Source: Clostridium sp. OF03-18AA
GTDB lineage: Bacteria > Bacillota > Clostridia > Lachnospirales > Lachnospiraceae
Reading direction: 5' to 3'
Assembly (NCBI RefSeq): GCF_003478035.1
Contig: NZ_QUEP01000002.1
Location: 1 to 64,000, forward strand
Length of the DNA stretch: 64,000 nucleotides
A model generated the notes under the pieces. The model searched no databases and was not told where the DNA came from. It saw only the letters and a list, made by a program, of their open reading frames with translations. The translations under genes and the position numbers were made by a program. This document shows positions 40,652 through 49,375 of this stretch, piece after piece; the first letter of the stretch is position 1, and each line of letters begins with the position of its first letter.

Positions 40652-42187
40652 TTGTTCAGCAAGATCAACAGCATATATCTCCTCGGAATGGAGGGGAAAA
40701 ACGTGACCGTGGAGGCGGACGTCAGCGACGGACTTCCGGGGCTGATCCTTGTGGGATATCTGGCCTCGGAGGTCCGGGAGGGCGGAGACCGGGTGCGGAC
40801 GGCGATCAAGAATCTTGGACTCTCCCTGCCGCCAAAGAAGATCACGGTCAATCTGTCTCCGGCAGATTTTAGAAAGGAAGGAACCGGCTTTGATCTGGCG
40901 ATCGCCGCGGCGATCCTGTCATCATACGGAGGATTCCAGGCAAAGGACCTGGAGGATGCGGTATTCTTCGGGGAACTGGGGCTGGACGGGACTGTGCGGG
41001 GGATCCCGGGCGTTATGGCGCTCACGGCACAGGCACGGGAGAGTGGATTCCGACGGGTATTTCTTCCGGCTGAGAACGTGAAGGAGGCATCCTTTATCGG
41101 CGGGATTTCGCTCTACGGTGTCCGGGATCTGAAACATCTGGTGGATATGTTATCCGGAAAACAGTCGATGCGCCCGGAACCACCGGTAAACATGAAGGAG
41201 CTGCAGGATACGATGAACCGCTATGATGTGGATTTCGCGGAATTATCGGGACAGCCGCTCCTTAGGCGGGCGGCGGAGGTGGCAGCCGCCGGAAAGCACA
41301 ACCTTCTGGTCGTGGGACCTGCGGGGGCCGGAAAGACCATGCTTGCGAGGAGAATGCCGACGATCATGCCGGGAATGGACGTGGCGGAGAGCATCGAGAT
41401 CTCGAAGATCTACAGTGTGAGCGGACTTCTGACGGAGAAAGAGCCGCTTGTAAAGATCAGGCCGTTCCGTGCACCCCACCACACGGTATCGGTCCAGGCA
41501 CTGACGGGAGGCGGGAGGAGACCGAAGCCGGGGGAGATCTCGCTTGCCACCGGCGGGATCCTGTTCCTCGATGAATTGCCGGAGTTTTCCAGAGCGGCAC
41601 TCGAGACACTCCGGCAGCCGCTCGAAGACCGGGAGGTGACAGTCTCGAGAGTGGAGGCCACGGTGACATATCCGGCCAACTTTCAGCTTGTGGCTGCGAT
41701 GAACCCATGTCCCTGCGGTCATTTTCCGGACCTTGCGAGGTGCCGGTGCACGGAGGGACAGATCACGCGGTATCTACAGAAGATATCGGGACCACTGCTG
41801 GACAGGATCGATCTCTGTGTGGAGGCATCCCCGGTTACTTACGGGGACATCAGAGGCGGCGGAGAAAATGAAGCTTCCGGCGCGATCCGGGCGCGGGTGG
41901 AGCAGGCGAGAGAGATCCAGAAAGAGCGGTTTATGGAGGAAAACATCCGCTGCAACGGGGAGATGGCGGGGCGGCATATCCGGAAATACTGCGTTCTGGG
42001 GAAGGAGGAGGAGACCTTTATGGAGGAGATCTTCGAAAAGCTTGCGCTTTCCGCCAGAATGCATGACAGGATCTTAAAAGTCGCAAGAACGACGGCGGAT
42101 CTTGCAGGTGCGAGTGAAATCCGGCTTTCAGATCTGTGCGAGGCGGTGTCCTATGTGAAGAGCCGGGAGAAGTTCTGGGGGAATTAA
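40652..42187 (+). CDS. comM: ComM/YifB-family Mg-chelatase-like AAA+ ATPase
   Basis: A 511-residue protein. Residues 1-165 form the ChlI/Lon-protease-like domain (GLPGLILVGYLASEVREGGDRVRTAIKNLG is the family hallmark). The AAA+ core has Walker A GPAGAGKT at 222-229, Walker B ILFLDELPEFSR near 306-317, and a Cys-containing CPCGHFPDLARCRC zinc-like loop near 353-366. The C-terminal Mg-chelatase lid ends it. In competent bacteria ComM is a branch-migration helicase for taken-up DNA. The start is TTG at 40652 with AAAGGAG eight bases upstream. It lies directly before dprA, which supports a shared role in DNA uptake or recombination. Confidence 0.93.
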   Translation: MFSKINSIYLLGMEGKNVTVEADVSDGLPGLILVGYLASEVREGGDRVRTAIKNLGLSLPPKKITVNLSPADFRKEGTGFDLAIAAAILSSYGGFQAKDLEDAVFFGELGLDGTVRGIPGVMALTAQARESGFRRVFLPAENVKEASFIGGISLYGVRDLKHLVDMLSGKQSMRPEPPVNMKELQDTMNRYDVDFAELSGQPLLRRAAEVAAAGKHNLLVVGPAGAGKTMLARRMPTIMPGMDVAESIEISKIYSVSGLLTEKEPLVKIRPFRAPHHTVSVQALTGGGRRPKPGEISLATGGILFLDELPEFSRAALETLRQPLEDREVTVSRVEATVTYPANFQLVAAMNPCPCGHFPDLARCRCTEGQITRYLQKISGPLLDRIDLCVEASPVTYGDIRGGGENEASGAIRARVEQAREIQKERFMEENIRCNGEMAGRHIRKYCVLGKEEETFMEEIFEKLALSARMHDRILKVARTTADLAGASEIRLSDLCEAVSYVKSREKFWGN

Positions 42188-42266
42188 TGCCTGAAAACGA
42201 AGCTTGTCCGGAACTTTTTGGGTGCGGAACAGTTCTATGAATGAAAGGAAAGGGGTACATAAGATC

Positions 42267-43370
42267 ATGGCTTACAACACACTTACCGAGCGGGAAGCGT
42301 TTTACTGTCTCTGCCATGTTCCGGGGTTCGGCAGTGCGACGATCGGGAAGTTAAGAGAAAGGTTCGGAACATATCAGGAGGTCTGGACGGCAAAGGAACA
42401 GGAAATCCAAAAAGCGGGAGTTCTCACAGAGAAGCGCGTGACGGTCTTTTTGCAGGCAAGAGAGCAGGAATCTGCATGGCTGAAGGAATTTTATGGGCTG
42501 GAACGGACGGGGATCCGCTTTATCGCTGAAGGAGACACAGACTATCCGGAACGTTTCCTTCCATATAAAGACCGCCCGGCGGCGCTTTTCGTAAAGGGAA
42601 ATCTTCCGGAAAACGAGGTCCCGGCGGTTGCCATTGTCGGCGCCAGAGCCTGCACGGAATATGGGAAGGAGGCGGCCGGATTTTATGCCGGGGAACTTGC
42701 CAATGCGGGAGTCAACATTATCAGCGGCATGGCGGCGGGAGTGGATGGCTGTGCCCACAGGGGCGCGATCGAGCGTGGGAAACCCACCTACGCGGTTCTG
42801 GGATGCGGGGTAAATATCTGTTATCCGCGGGAAAATTACAAAATTTTTCATGCCATGGAGGAAAACGGCGGTATCCTCTCAGAGTTCGTCCCGGGGACCC
42901 GCCCTGTGGCAATGAACTTTCCGCTGAGAAACCGGATCATCAGCGCTCTTGCTGACGCGGTCATAATAATAGAAGCGAGGGAGAAGAGCGGATCGCTGAT
43001 CACAGCGGATTTTGCTTTAGAACAGGGAAAGGAGGTTTTCGCCCTTCCGGGACGTGCAAATGACCCGTTGAGCGGGGGCTGCAACCGCCTGATCCAGGGC
43101 GGTGCGAGCCTGCTTTTGAGCCCGTCGGATGTGCTGGAATTCCTCGGGATGAAATACGAAAGAAAATTAACGATTCATAAATTTTCACAAAATAGGCTTG
43201 CCAAGAACGAAAATTTGGTGTATGCTTCGGTTGATTCGCGCCCCAGACATCTGGAAGAGGTCGCCGCATTGAGCGGACTCTCTGTGACAGAATGTATGGA
43301 AGCCCTTTTAAAGCTGGAGCTTGCGGGACTTGTTTTTGGAACCGGGAATCAATATTATAAAGCGGAATGA
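42267..43370 (+). CDS. dprA: DNA processing protein DprA
   Basis: A 367-residue DprA/Smf, which loads RecA onto incoming single-stranded DNA. An N-terminal helix-hairpin-like region (FYCLCHVPGFGSATIGKLRERFG) is followed by the Rossmann core with VAIVGARACTEYGKEAAGF and the signature ISGMAAGVDGCAHRGAI. YPRENYKIF, VPGTRPVAMNFPLRNRIISALAD and EKSGSLITADFALEQG come next. A C-terminal winged helix (HLEEVAALSGLSVTECMEALLKLELAGLV) completes the protein. The start at 42267 has AAAGGGG upstream; the open frame begins 21 codons earlier. topA follows after 21 bases, the classical dprA-topA order. Confidence 0.96.
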   Translation: MAYNTLTEREAFYCLCHVPGFGSATIGKLRERFGTYQEVWTAKEQEIQKAGVLTEKRVTVFLQAREQESAWLKEFYGLERTGIRFIAEGDTDYPERFLPYKDRPAALFVKGNLPENEVPAVAIVGARACTEYGKEAAGFYAGELANAGVNIISGMAAGVDGCAHRGAIERGKPTYAVLGCGVNICYPRENYKIFHAMEENGGILSEFVPGTRPVAMNFPLRNRIISALADAVIIIEAREKSGSLITADFALEQGKEVFALPGRANDPLSGGCNRLIQGGASLLLSPSDVLEFLGMKYERKLTIHKFSQNRLAKNENLVYASVDSRPRHLEEVAALSGLSVTECMEALLKLELAGLVFGTGNQYYKAE

Positions 43371-43391
43371 TTGCAGAAGGATGTGAAAAAT

Positions 43392-45494
43392 ATGGCGAAC
43401 AGTCTTGTGATTGTGGAGTCTCCTGCAAAGGTTAAAACAATTAAAAAATTCCTGGGAAGCACATATGAGGTGGACGCGTCCAACGGACACGTAAGAGATC
43501 TTCCGAAGAGCCAGCTCGGAATTGATGTGGAAAATGATTATGAACCGAAATATATCACGATCCGGGGCAAGGGCGATATCCTTGCGAAACTCCGGAAAGA
43601 AGTGAAAAAAGCAGATAAGATCTATCTCGCAACTGACCCTGACCGTGAGGGAGAGGCGATTTCCTGGCATTTGATGAAAGCGCTGAAGCTCGATGAGGTA
43701 AAAGATAAAAAAGTATACCGAATCAGCTTCAATGAGATCACGAAAAACGCGGTAAAGGCGTCCTTAAAGGCACCGAGAGATATCGATATGAATCTTGTGG
43801 ATGCCCAGCAGACGCGGCGTATCCTGGACCGTATCGTGGGCTATAAGATCAGCCCGATCCTCTGGGAAAAGGTAAAACGCGGACTGAGTGCCGGCCGTGT
43901 CCAGTCGGTGGCACTCCGAATGATCTGTGACCGTGAAGAGGAGATTTCCGCGTTTATTCCGGAGGAATACTGGAGTCTCGATGCGATGTTGAAAGCACCG
44001 GGGACAAAGAAGCCGGCAGCGGCCCATTTCCATAAAGATAAGGATGGAAAGACAGAGATCAGGAGCCGTGCCGAGCTGGATGCCCTGTTAGAGTCCTTAA
44101 AGGGACAGAAATTTATCGTAAATGATATCAAGAACGGTGAGCGCACGAAGAAGCCGCCGCTTCCGTTTACAACGAGTACCATGCAGCAGGAGGCGTCCAA
44201 GGCGTTAAACTTCTCCACCCAGAAGACGATGCGTCTCGCACAGCAGCTCTATGAGGGCGTTGATGTGAAAGGACACGGCACGGTCGGTCTGATCACTTAC
44301 CTGCGTACCGATTCCACCCGTGTCGCGGAGGAAGCGGAGAAGATGGCAGGCGAATTCATCGCTGAGAACTATGGGGAAGCATATCTGTCAACGGGAGAGA
44401 ATTCAAAGAAGAATAACGGAAAGATTCAGGATGCGCACGAGGCGATCCGTCCGACGAATCTTTCTCTGACACCTGTCAAGGTGAAGGAATCTCTTTCGAG
44501 AGATCAGTTCCGTCTTTACCAGCTGATCTGGAAGCGGTTTACCGCGAGCCGGATGTCTGCAGCTGTCTATGAGACGACCTCTGTTAAGATCATGGCGGGC
44601 GGAAATGAATTTACGATGACAGCGTCCAGACTGAAATTTGACGGCTTCATGTCTGTCTATATCGAGGCGGATGAGAAGGAAGAGAAAAATCAGATCCTCT
44701 CGAAGCTGGAAAAGGGCGAGGAGCTGGAGCTTGCCGATCTTGTAAATGCCCAGCACTTTACCCAGCCGCCAGCCCACTATACGGAGGCATCGCTTGTAAA
44801 GGCGATGGAGGAACAGGGCATCGGACGTCCGAGTACCTACGCTCCGACGATCACAACGATCCTTGCACGCCGGTATGTGGTGAAGGAAAATAAAAATATT
44901 TATGTGACTGAGCTCGGCGAGGTTGTCAACCGGATCATGAAGCAGTGCTTCCCGAGCATCGTGGATATCGCTTTCACGGCGAATCTGGAGTTCCTGTTAG
45001 ACAGCGTCGGAGAGGGACTGACCCCGTGGAAGACGATCGTCAGAAACTTCTACCCGGATCTCATGGCAGCGGTGAATGAGGCCCAGAGAACGCTTGAGAC
45101 GGTCCACATCGCAGATGAGGAATCGGATGAGATCTGTGAGGTATGCGGAAGACGGATGGTCATCAAGTACGGTCCTCACGGTAAGTTCCTCGCATGTCCG
45201 GGATTCCCGGAGTGCCGGAATACGAAGCCGTATCTTGAGAAGACCGGCATCCCGTGTCCGAAGTGCGGAAAAGAAGTCATCATCAAGAAGACGAAAAAAG
45301 GCAGAAAGTATTACGGCTGTGAGGCCAACCCGGACTGTGATTTCATGTCCTGGCAGAAACCGTCCACTGAGAAATGTCCGGAATGCGGAAGCTACATGGT
45401 GGAAAAAGGAAACAAACTTGTCTGCGCAAATGAGCAGTGCGGTTTTGTGATGCCGATGAAGGAAAAGGAAGAGGAAAAGACTGCAACTGAATAA
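43392..45494 (+). CDS. topA: DNA topoisomerase I
   Basis: A 700-residue type IA topoisomerase relaxing negative supercoils. The Toprim domain opens with LVIVESPAKVKTIKKFLG and has TDPDREGEAI. The gate region includes AQQTRRILDRIVGYKISP and AGRVQSVALR. The catalytic tyrosine is in GLITYLRTDSTR near residue 303. RPSTYAPTI lies in the closing region. Three C-terminal four-Cys zinc motifs follow (CEVCG...CPGFPEC, CPKCG...CEANPDC, CPECG...CANEQC). The start at 43392 has AGAAGGATG upstream; an earlier in-frame ATG belongs to the dprA end. Confidence 0.97.
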   Translation: MANSLVIVESPAKVKTIKKFLGSTYEVDASNGHVRDLPKSQLGIDVENDYEPKYITIRGKGDILAKLRKEVKKADKIYLATDPDREGEAISWHLMKALKLDEVKDKKVYRISFNEITKNAVKASLKAPRDIDMNLVDAQQTRRILDRIVGYKISPILWEKVKRGLSAGRVQSVALRMICDREEEISAFIPEEYWSLDAMLKAPGTKKPAAAHFHKDKDGKTEIRSRAELDALLESLKGQKFIVNDIKNGERTKKPPLPFTTSTMQQEASKALNFSTQKTMRLAQQLYEGVDVKGHGTVGLITYLRTDSTRVAEEAEKMAGEFIAENYGEAYLSTGENSKKNNGKIQDAHEAIRPTNLSLTPVKVKESLSRDQFRLYQLIWKRFTASRMSAAVYETTSVKIMAGGNEFTMTASRLKFDGFMSVYIEADEKEEKNQILSKLEKGEELELADLVNAQHFTQPPAHYTEASLVKAMEEQGIGRPSTYAPTITTILARRYVVKENKNIYVTELGEVVNRIMKQCFPSIVDIAFTANLEFLLDSVGEGLTPWKTIVRNFYPDLMAAVNEAQRTLETVHIADEESDEICEVCGRRMVIKYGPHGKFLACPGFPECRNTKPYLEKTGIPCPKCGKEVIIKKTKKGRKYYGCEANPDCDFMSWQKPSTEKCPECGSYMVEKGNKLVCANEQCGFVMPMKEKEEEKTATE

Positions 45495-45807
45495 TCTGCT
45501 GCCGGTTACAGGATGAACGGCAGTGATAAAAAGGCTCTGGCGGGATGTGCGAGACACATTTGCCGGATGTTTCTTGTAAGAGCTGTGAATCAAACCTGCA
45601 TACGGCGGATGTTTGGAAGAAGATGCAGGCATCGGGTCAGCTGGTGTGGAAAGGTGAAATGTCTCTTCTGACAGTGAAATTTGCCGATAAATGCACTGAA
45701 CTGCATAATTATCGCTACAAATGATACAATTCAGACAGTTTGAACTTCAAAAAATTGATAAGGACTTGACAATTTATTTCGATTTATCCTAATTATCCGA
45801 AAAAGTC

Positions 45808-45836
45808 TTGAAATTCTGGAAATATCGTGTTACAAT
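45808..45836 (+). promoter_or_regulatory. codY promoter
   Basis: TTGAAA (45808-45813), a 17-base spacer and TACAAT (45831-45836). AAATTCTGGAAATAT overlapping the -35 is a weak match to the CodY box, which would fit autoregulation. The gap 45495-45807 shows a CTGCCG/CGGCAG hairpin after topA and no gene. Confidence 0.65.
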
Positions 45837-45891
45837 TTAATCGATCAAATATTATTCGTACGATATCAGAAAGTAAAGGAGGTTTTCGGAA

Positions 45892-46674
45892 ATGAGTGTT
45901 GAATTATTGGATAAGACCAGAAAAATAAACAAACTGCTCCACAACAACAATTCGCACAAGGTCGTATTTAACGACATCTGTAAAGTTTTAAGCGAAATTT
46001 TGCTGTCGAACATTCTCGTGATCAGCAAGAAAGGAAAAGTCCTGGGTGTAAGCATCTGTCCTGGTGTCGATGAGATCCATGAGTTGATTGAGGACAAAGT
46101 TGGCGGCTATGTCGATAAAATGTTTAACGAACGCCTCTTAAGTGTCCTTTCCACAAAGGAAAATGTAAATCTTGCGACTCTCGGTTTCGCTGAGGAGAAC
46201 GTGAAGAAATACCAGGCGATCATCGCTCCGATCGATATTGCGGGAGAGCGTCTTGGAACTTTATTTATGTACAAATCCGACGAGCAGTATGATATCGATG
46301 ATATTATTCTCTGCGAATACGGTACTACGGTTGTCGGCCTTGAGATGATGCGTTCTGTAAATGAGGAGAACGCGGAGGAGACAAGAAAGGTACAGATCGT
46401 GAAATCTGCGATCAGCACGTTATCGTTCTCCGAGCTGGAGGCAATTACCCATATCTTCGAGGAGCTTGACGGAAACGAGGGAATTCTTGTTGCCAGCAAG
46501 ATCGCAGACCGGGTTGGTATTACAAGATCCGTTATCGTGAATGCGCTCCGGAAGTTTGAGAGTGCGGGTGTTATCGAGTCGAGGTCTTCGGGTATGAAGG
46601 GAACATACATTAAAGTTTTGAATGATGTGGTGTTTGATGAGCTGAAGGCGTTGAAGGCGGTTAATGCGAAATAG
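45892..46674 (+). CDS. codY: global transcriptional regulator CodY
   Basis: A 260-residue CodY, the GTP/branched-chain amino-acid sensing repressor of Firmicutes. The N-terminal GAF domain (SVELLDKTRKINKLLHNNN through VVGLEMMR) binds isoleucine and valine. The C-terminal winged helix is almost invariant in the family: LSFSELEAITHIFEELDGNEGILVASKIADRVGITRSVIVNALRKFESAGVIESRS. AAGGAGG is eight bases upstream. The usual upstream partners xerC and clpQY are absent. A terminator follows, making it monocistronic. Confidence 0.97.
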   Translation: MSVELLDKTRKINKLLHNNNSHKVVFNDICKVLSEILLSNILVISKKGKVLGVSICPGVDEIHELIEDKVGGYVDKMFNERLLSVLSTKENVNLATLGFAEENVKKYQAIIAPIDIAGERLGTLFMYKSDEQYDIDDIILCEYGTTVVGLEMMRSVNEENAEETRKVQIVKSAISTLSFSELEAITHIFEELDGNEGILVASKIADRVGITRSVIVNALRKFESAGVIESRSSGMKGTYIKVLNDVVFDELKALKAVNAK

Positions 46675-46712
46675 CTGATAGAAGTGGTTTTGGTTGTAAT
46701 TGAAGAAGACGT

Positions 46713-46753
46713 AAAAAGAGGTGCGGCGGGATTTAGGGCTGCGCCTCTTTTTT
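46713..46753 (+). terminator. terminator of codY
   Basis: AAAAAGAGGTGCG...CGCCTCTTTTTT, a strong stem with T-run, 38 bases after the stop. Confidence 0.85.
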
Positions 46754-46801
46754 GGGTGGAATAAGGGAGAATGTCTTTTGAGGTGTCTTGGCGAAAGGTA
46801 C

Positions 46802-46939
46802 GCGGTGAGCTTCCGGGCTGGTGTGCCGGGGATGCGGGGATGGTTCCTCTAAGCGCCCGGGAGACTGCTAAGGGCGAAGAACAGGCAACACAACTCGCCA
46901 GATCCCCGGATCATGCACACCAGCCCGGAAGCCCACCGC
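46802..46939. ncRNA. candidate rod-like structured RNA between codY and rpsB
   Basis: GCGGTGAGCTTCCGGGCTGG... (46802-46826) pairs over 25 positions with ...CCAGCCCGGAAGCCCACCGC (46915-46939) with one mismatch. CGGGGAT then pairs with ATCCCCG, leaving a six-base bulge on the 3' side. The interior of about 65 bases folds around GTTC..GCGCCC / GGGCG..GAAC. Such a rod with internal loops recalls 6S RNA, but no signature confirms it. An open frame over it is not protein-like. The strand is unknown: an A-run follows on the plus strand, which reads as a T-run on the minus strand. Confidence 0.4.
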
Positions 46940-46999
46940 TGGGTAACGCGAGACGCAAAAAAAGACACAAAAAAAGTTGGAAAAATAATAAAAAAGTAC

Positions 47000-47028
47000 T
47001 TGCAGGGGAAATTGACTTATGATATAGT
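47000..47028 (+). promoter_or_regulatory. rpsB promoter
   Basis: TTGCAG (47000-47005), a 17-base spacer and TATAGT (47023-47028). The leader of about 110 bases contains CCTGA-GTTTT-TCAGG and could mediate autoregulation by S2; that is inference. Confidence 0.65.
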
Positions 47029-47142
47029 GAAAAAGCTGATATTATGCACGTCTGCGGATTCTGCAAGTGGTGCCTGAGTTTTTCAGGTGGTTGTGGAAGT
47101 GAGATGCAGGCGGAAGTAAATAACCAAATGGAGGAAAATAAC

Positions 47143-47868
47143 ATGAGCGTAATTTCAATGAAACAGCTTCTGGAAGCCGGCGTACATTTCGGTCACCAGA
47201 CAAGAAGATGGAACCCGAAAATGGCACCGTACATCTACACAGAGAGAAACGGTATCTACATCATCGACCTTCAGAAATCTGTAGGTAAAGTTGATGAGGC
47301 TTACAAGGCAGTTGCTGATATCGCAGCTGAGGGCGGCACAATCCTTTTCGTTGGTACAAAGAAACAGGCTCAGGATGCAATCAAGGCTGAGGCTGAGCGT
47401 TGCGGAATGTACTATGTAAACGAGAGATGGCTTGGCGGTATGCTTACAAACTTCAAGACCATCCAGTCCAGAATCGCTAGATTAAAAGCAATCGAGAAGA
47501 TGTCTGAGGACGGAACTTTCGACGTTCTTCCGAAGAAGGAAGTTATCGAGTTAAAGAAAGAGTGGGAGAAGCTTGAGAAGAACCTTGGCGGTATCAAGGA
47601 AATGAAGAAGATCCCGGACGCTATCTTTATCGTAGATCCGAAGAAGGAAAGAATCTGTGTTCAGGAAGCTCACACACTTGGAATCACTCTGATCGGTATC
47701 GCTGATACAAACTGCGATCCGGAAGAACTTGACTATGTAATTCCGGGTAACGACGATGCTATCAGAGCCGTTAAGCTTATCGTTTCCAAGATGGCAGACG
47801 CTGTCATCGAGGCTAAGCAGGGCGAGGCTGAGGCAGCAGAAGCAGCTGAGGAGAACGCAGAGGCTTAA
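47143..47868 (+). CDS. rpsB: 30S ribosomal protein S2
   Basis: A 241-residue S2 of the small ribosomal subunit. Family stretches: [67 protein letters not shown] and [18 protein letters not shown]. The C-terminus is Ala/Glu-rich. The start at 47143 has ATGGAGG eight to nine bases upstream; the frame is open 33 codons further but that part lies in the leader. tsf follows after a hairpin, the universal rpsB-tsf order. Codon use is strongly biased as in highly expressed genes. Confidence 0.97.
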   Translation: MSVISMKQLLEAGVHFGHQTRRWNPKMAPYIYTERNGIYIIDLQKSVGKVDEAYKAVADIAAEGGTILFVGTKKQAQDAIKAEAERCGMYYVNERWLGGMLTNFKTIQSRIARLKAIEKMSEDGTFDVLPKKEVIELKKEWEKLEKNLGGIKEMKKIPDAIFIVDPKKERICVQEAHTLGITLIGIADTNCDPEELDYVIPGNDDAIRAVKLIVSKMADAVIEAKQGEAEAAEAAEENAEA

Positions 47869-47885
47869 GTTGTTATAAGGAATCC

Positions 47886-47914
47886 GGAAGGTGCTGTCAG
47901 TGGCAGCACCTTCT
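47886..47914 (+). promoter_or_regulatory. intercistronic hairpin between rpsB and tsf
   Basis: GGAAGGTGCTG...CAGCACCTTC with a seven-base loop and only TTCTTCTG after it. It is more likely an attenuator or RNA-stability stem than a full terminator. Confidence 0.5.
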
Positions 47915-47969
47915 TCTGAAAAGACACGTTTTATTTTGATTCTTTAATATGATTCGGAGGAAATGAAAC

Positions 47970-48911
47970 ATGGCAGCAGTTACAGCTAAAATGGTAAAAG
48001 ATTTAAGAGAAATGACAGGCGCTGGAATGATGGACTGCAAGAAGGCTCTTGCAGCTACAGACGGCGACATGGACAAGGCTGTTGAGTTCTTAAGAGAAAA
48101 AGGACTTGCAGGCGCAGAGAAGAAGGCTGGACGTATCGCAGCTGAGGGTATCGTTGACACAACTATGACAGCAGACGAGAAGAAAGCTGTTATCGTTGAG
48201 GTTAATGCTGAGACAGACTTCGTTGCAAAGAATGCAAAGTTCCAGGCATACGTTGCTCAGGTTGCAGCTCAGGCTCTTACAACAACAGCAGCAGATATGG
48301 ATGCATTCATGGATGAGAAGTGGGCAGCAGACGAGAGCCTTACTGTTAAGGAAGCTCTTTCCTCCCAGATCTCCATCATCGGCGAGAACATGAGCATCCG
48401 TCGTTTCAAACAGGTTACAGAGGAGAACGGTTTCGTTGCTTCCTATATCCATGCCGGCGGAAGAATCGGTGTTCTTCTTGACGTTCAGACAGACGTTGTA
48501 AACGACGCTGTTAAAGAGATGGCTAAGAACGTCTGCATGCAGGTTGCAGCTCTTAATCCGAAATACACAAGCCGTAATGAAGTAAGCGCAGACTTCATCG
48601 AGCATGAGAAATCCATCCTTATGGCTCAGATCCAGAACGATCCGAAGGAAGCATCCAAGCCGGAGAAGGTTATCCAGGGTATGATCCAGGGACGTATCAA
48701 CAAAGAGATGAAAGAGATCTGCCTCTTAGACCAGGTTTACGTAAAAGCAGAGGACGGCAAGCAGTCCGTAGCTCAGTACGTAGCTCAGGTTGCAAAAGAG
48801 AGTGGCGCTAACATCGAGCTCAAGAGCTTCGTTCGTTTCGAGACTGGTGAAGGTCTTGAGAAGAAGGAAGAGAACTTCGCTGAGGAAGTTGCAAAACAGA
48901 TGGGCAAATAA
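47970..48911 (+). CDS. tsf: translation elongation factor Ts
   Basis: A 313-residue EF-Ts, the nucleotide exchange factor of EF-Tu. The N-terminal UBA-like region (MVKDLREMTGAGMMDCKKALAATDGDMDKAVEFLREKG) is followed by the core with the TDFVAKN motif and NMSIRRF. The second half contains SFVRFETGEGLEKKEENFAEEV. GGAGG is nine bases upstream. In many Firmicutes pyrH and frr follow tsf; here a terminator and then a surface-protein gene follow instead. Confidence 0.97.
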   Translation: MAAVTAKMVKDLREMTGAGMMDCKKALAATDGDMDKAVEFLREKGLAGAEKKAGRIAAEGIVDTTMTADEKKAVIVEVNAETDFVAKNAKFQAYVAQVAAQALTTTAADMDAFMDEKWAADESLTVKEALSSQISIIGENMSIRRFKQVTEENGFVASYIHAGGRIGVLLDVQTDVVNDAVKEMAKNVCMQVAALNPKYTSRNEVSADFIEHEKSILMAQIQNDPKEASKPEKVIQGMIQGRINKEMKEICLLDQVYVKAEDGKQSVAQYVAQVAKESGANIELKSFVRFETGEGLEKKEENFAEEVAKQMGK

Positions 48912-48937
48912 TAAAAGTTTGTATTCCGATACAGACG

Positions 48938-48987
48938 TTTATAAGCCGCATGGTCCTGAAATACGGGACTGTGCGGCTTATTTTTTC
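48938..48987 (+). terminator. terminator of rpsB-tsf
   Basis: TAAGCCGCA...TGCGGCTTA followed by TTTTTT. A second hairpin, AAAGCAGCCCTC...GAGGGCTGCTTTC (49033-49073), comes shortly after. Confidence 0.85.
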
Positions 48988-49228
48988 CCGGACAAACCCG
49001 GCAACGAACGGCATACGGCTTTTTAGATGATAAAGCAGCCCTCTATGGATCTGGCAGGTCCATGGAGGGCTGCTTTCATTTGTTTGCTTACAGCGGAAAT
49101 GTATGCACAGATGCGGACAGTCATAGAAAGCGGTTTACTGAATTTATTTCGCCTCACGGAGAACCTGCAAAATACGAATAAAAATGAAGAAAATATCGGA
49201 AAAAATCCTTCTTGGCATACAGAAGATG

Positions 49229-49258
49229 TTGACTTTTTTTAAACGAAAAGAGTATGAT
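49229..49258 (+). promoter_or_regulatory. promoter of the Cna-B surface protein gene
   Basis: TTGACT (49229-49234), an 18-base spacer and TATGAT (49253-49258). The long leader includes GGGCAATG...TGCC. AAAGGAG lies 11 bases before the ATG at 49376. Confidence 0.5.
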
Positions 49259-49375
49259 AAGAAAAGTTAAACGGGCAATGTCTGTAAAGAGGACGCTGCC
49301 TGTTGCTATGGGGAAATGAAAAAGCTTTGCAAAGGGAAGAGAAAGGCAGATACTTTGCAAAGGAGTGAAAATAAG

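Noticed and set aside
46771..47022. 83-codon frame between codY and rpsB
   Set aside because: It spans the two arms of the long stem and has no ribosome site; the sequence constraint is base pairing, not coding.
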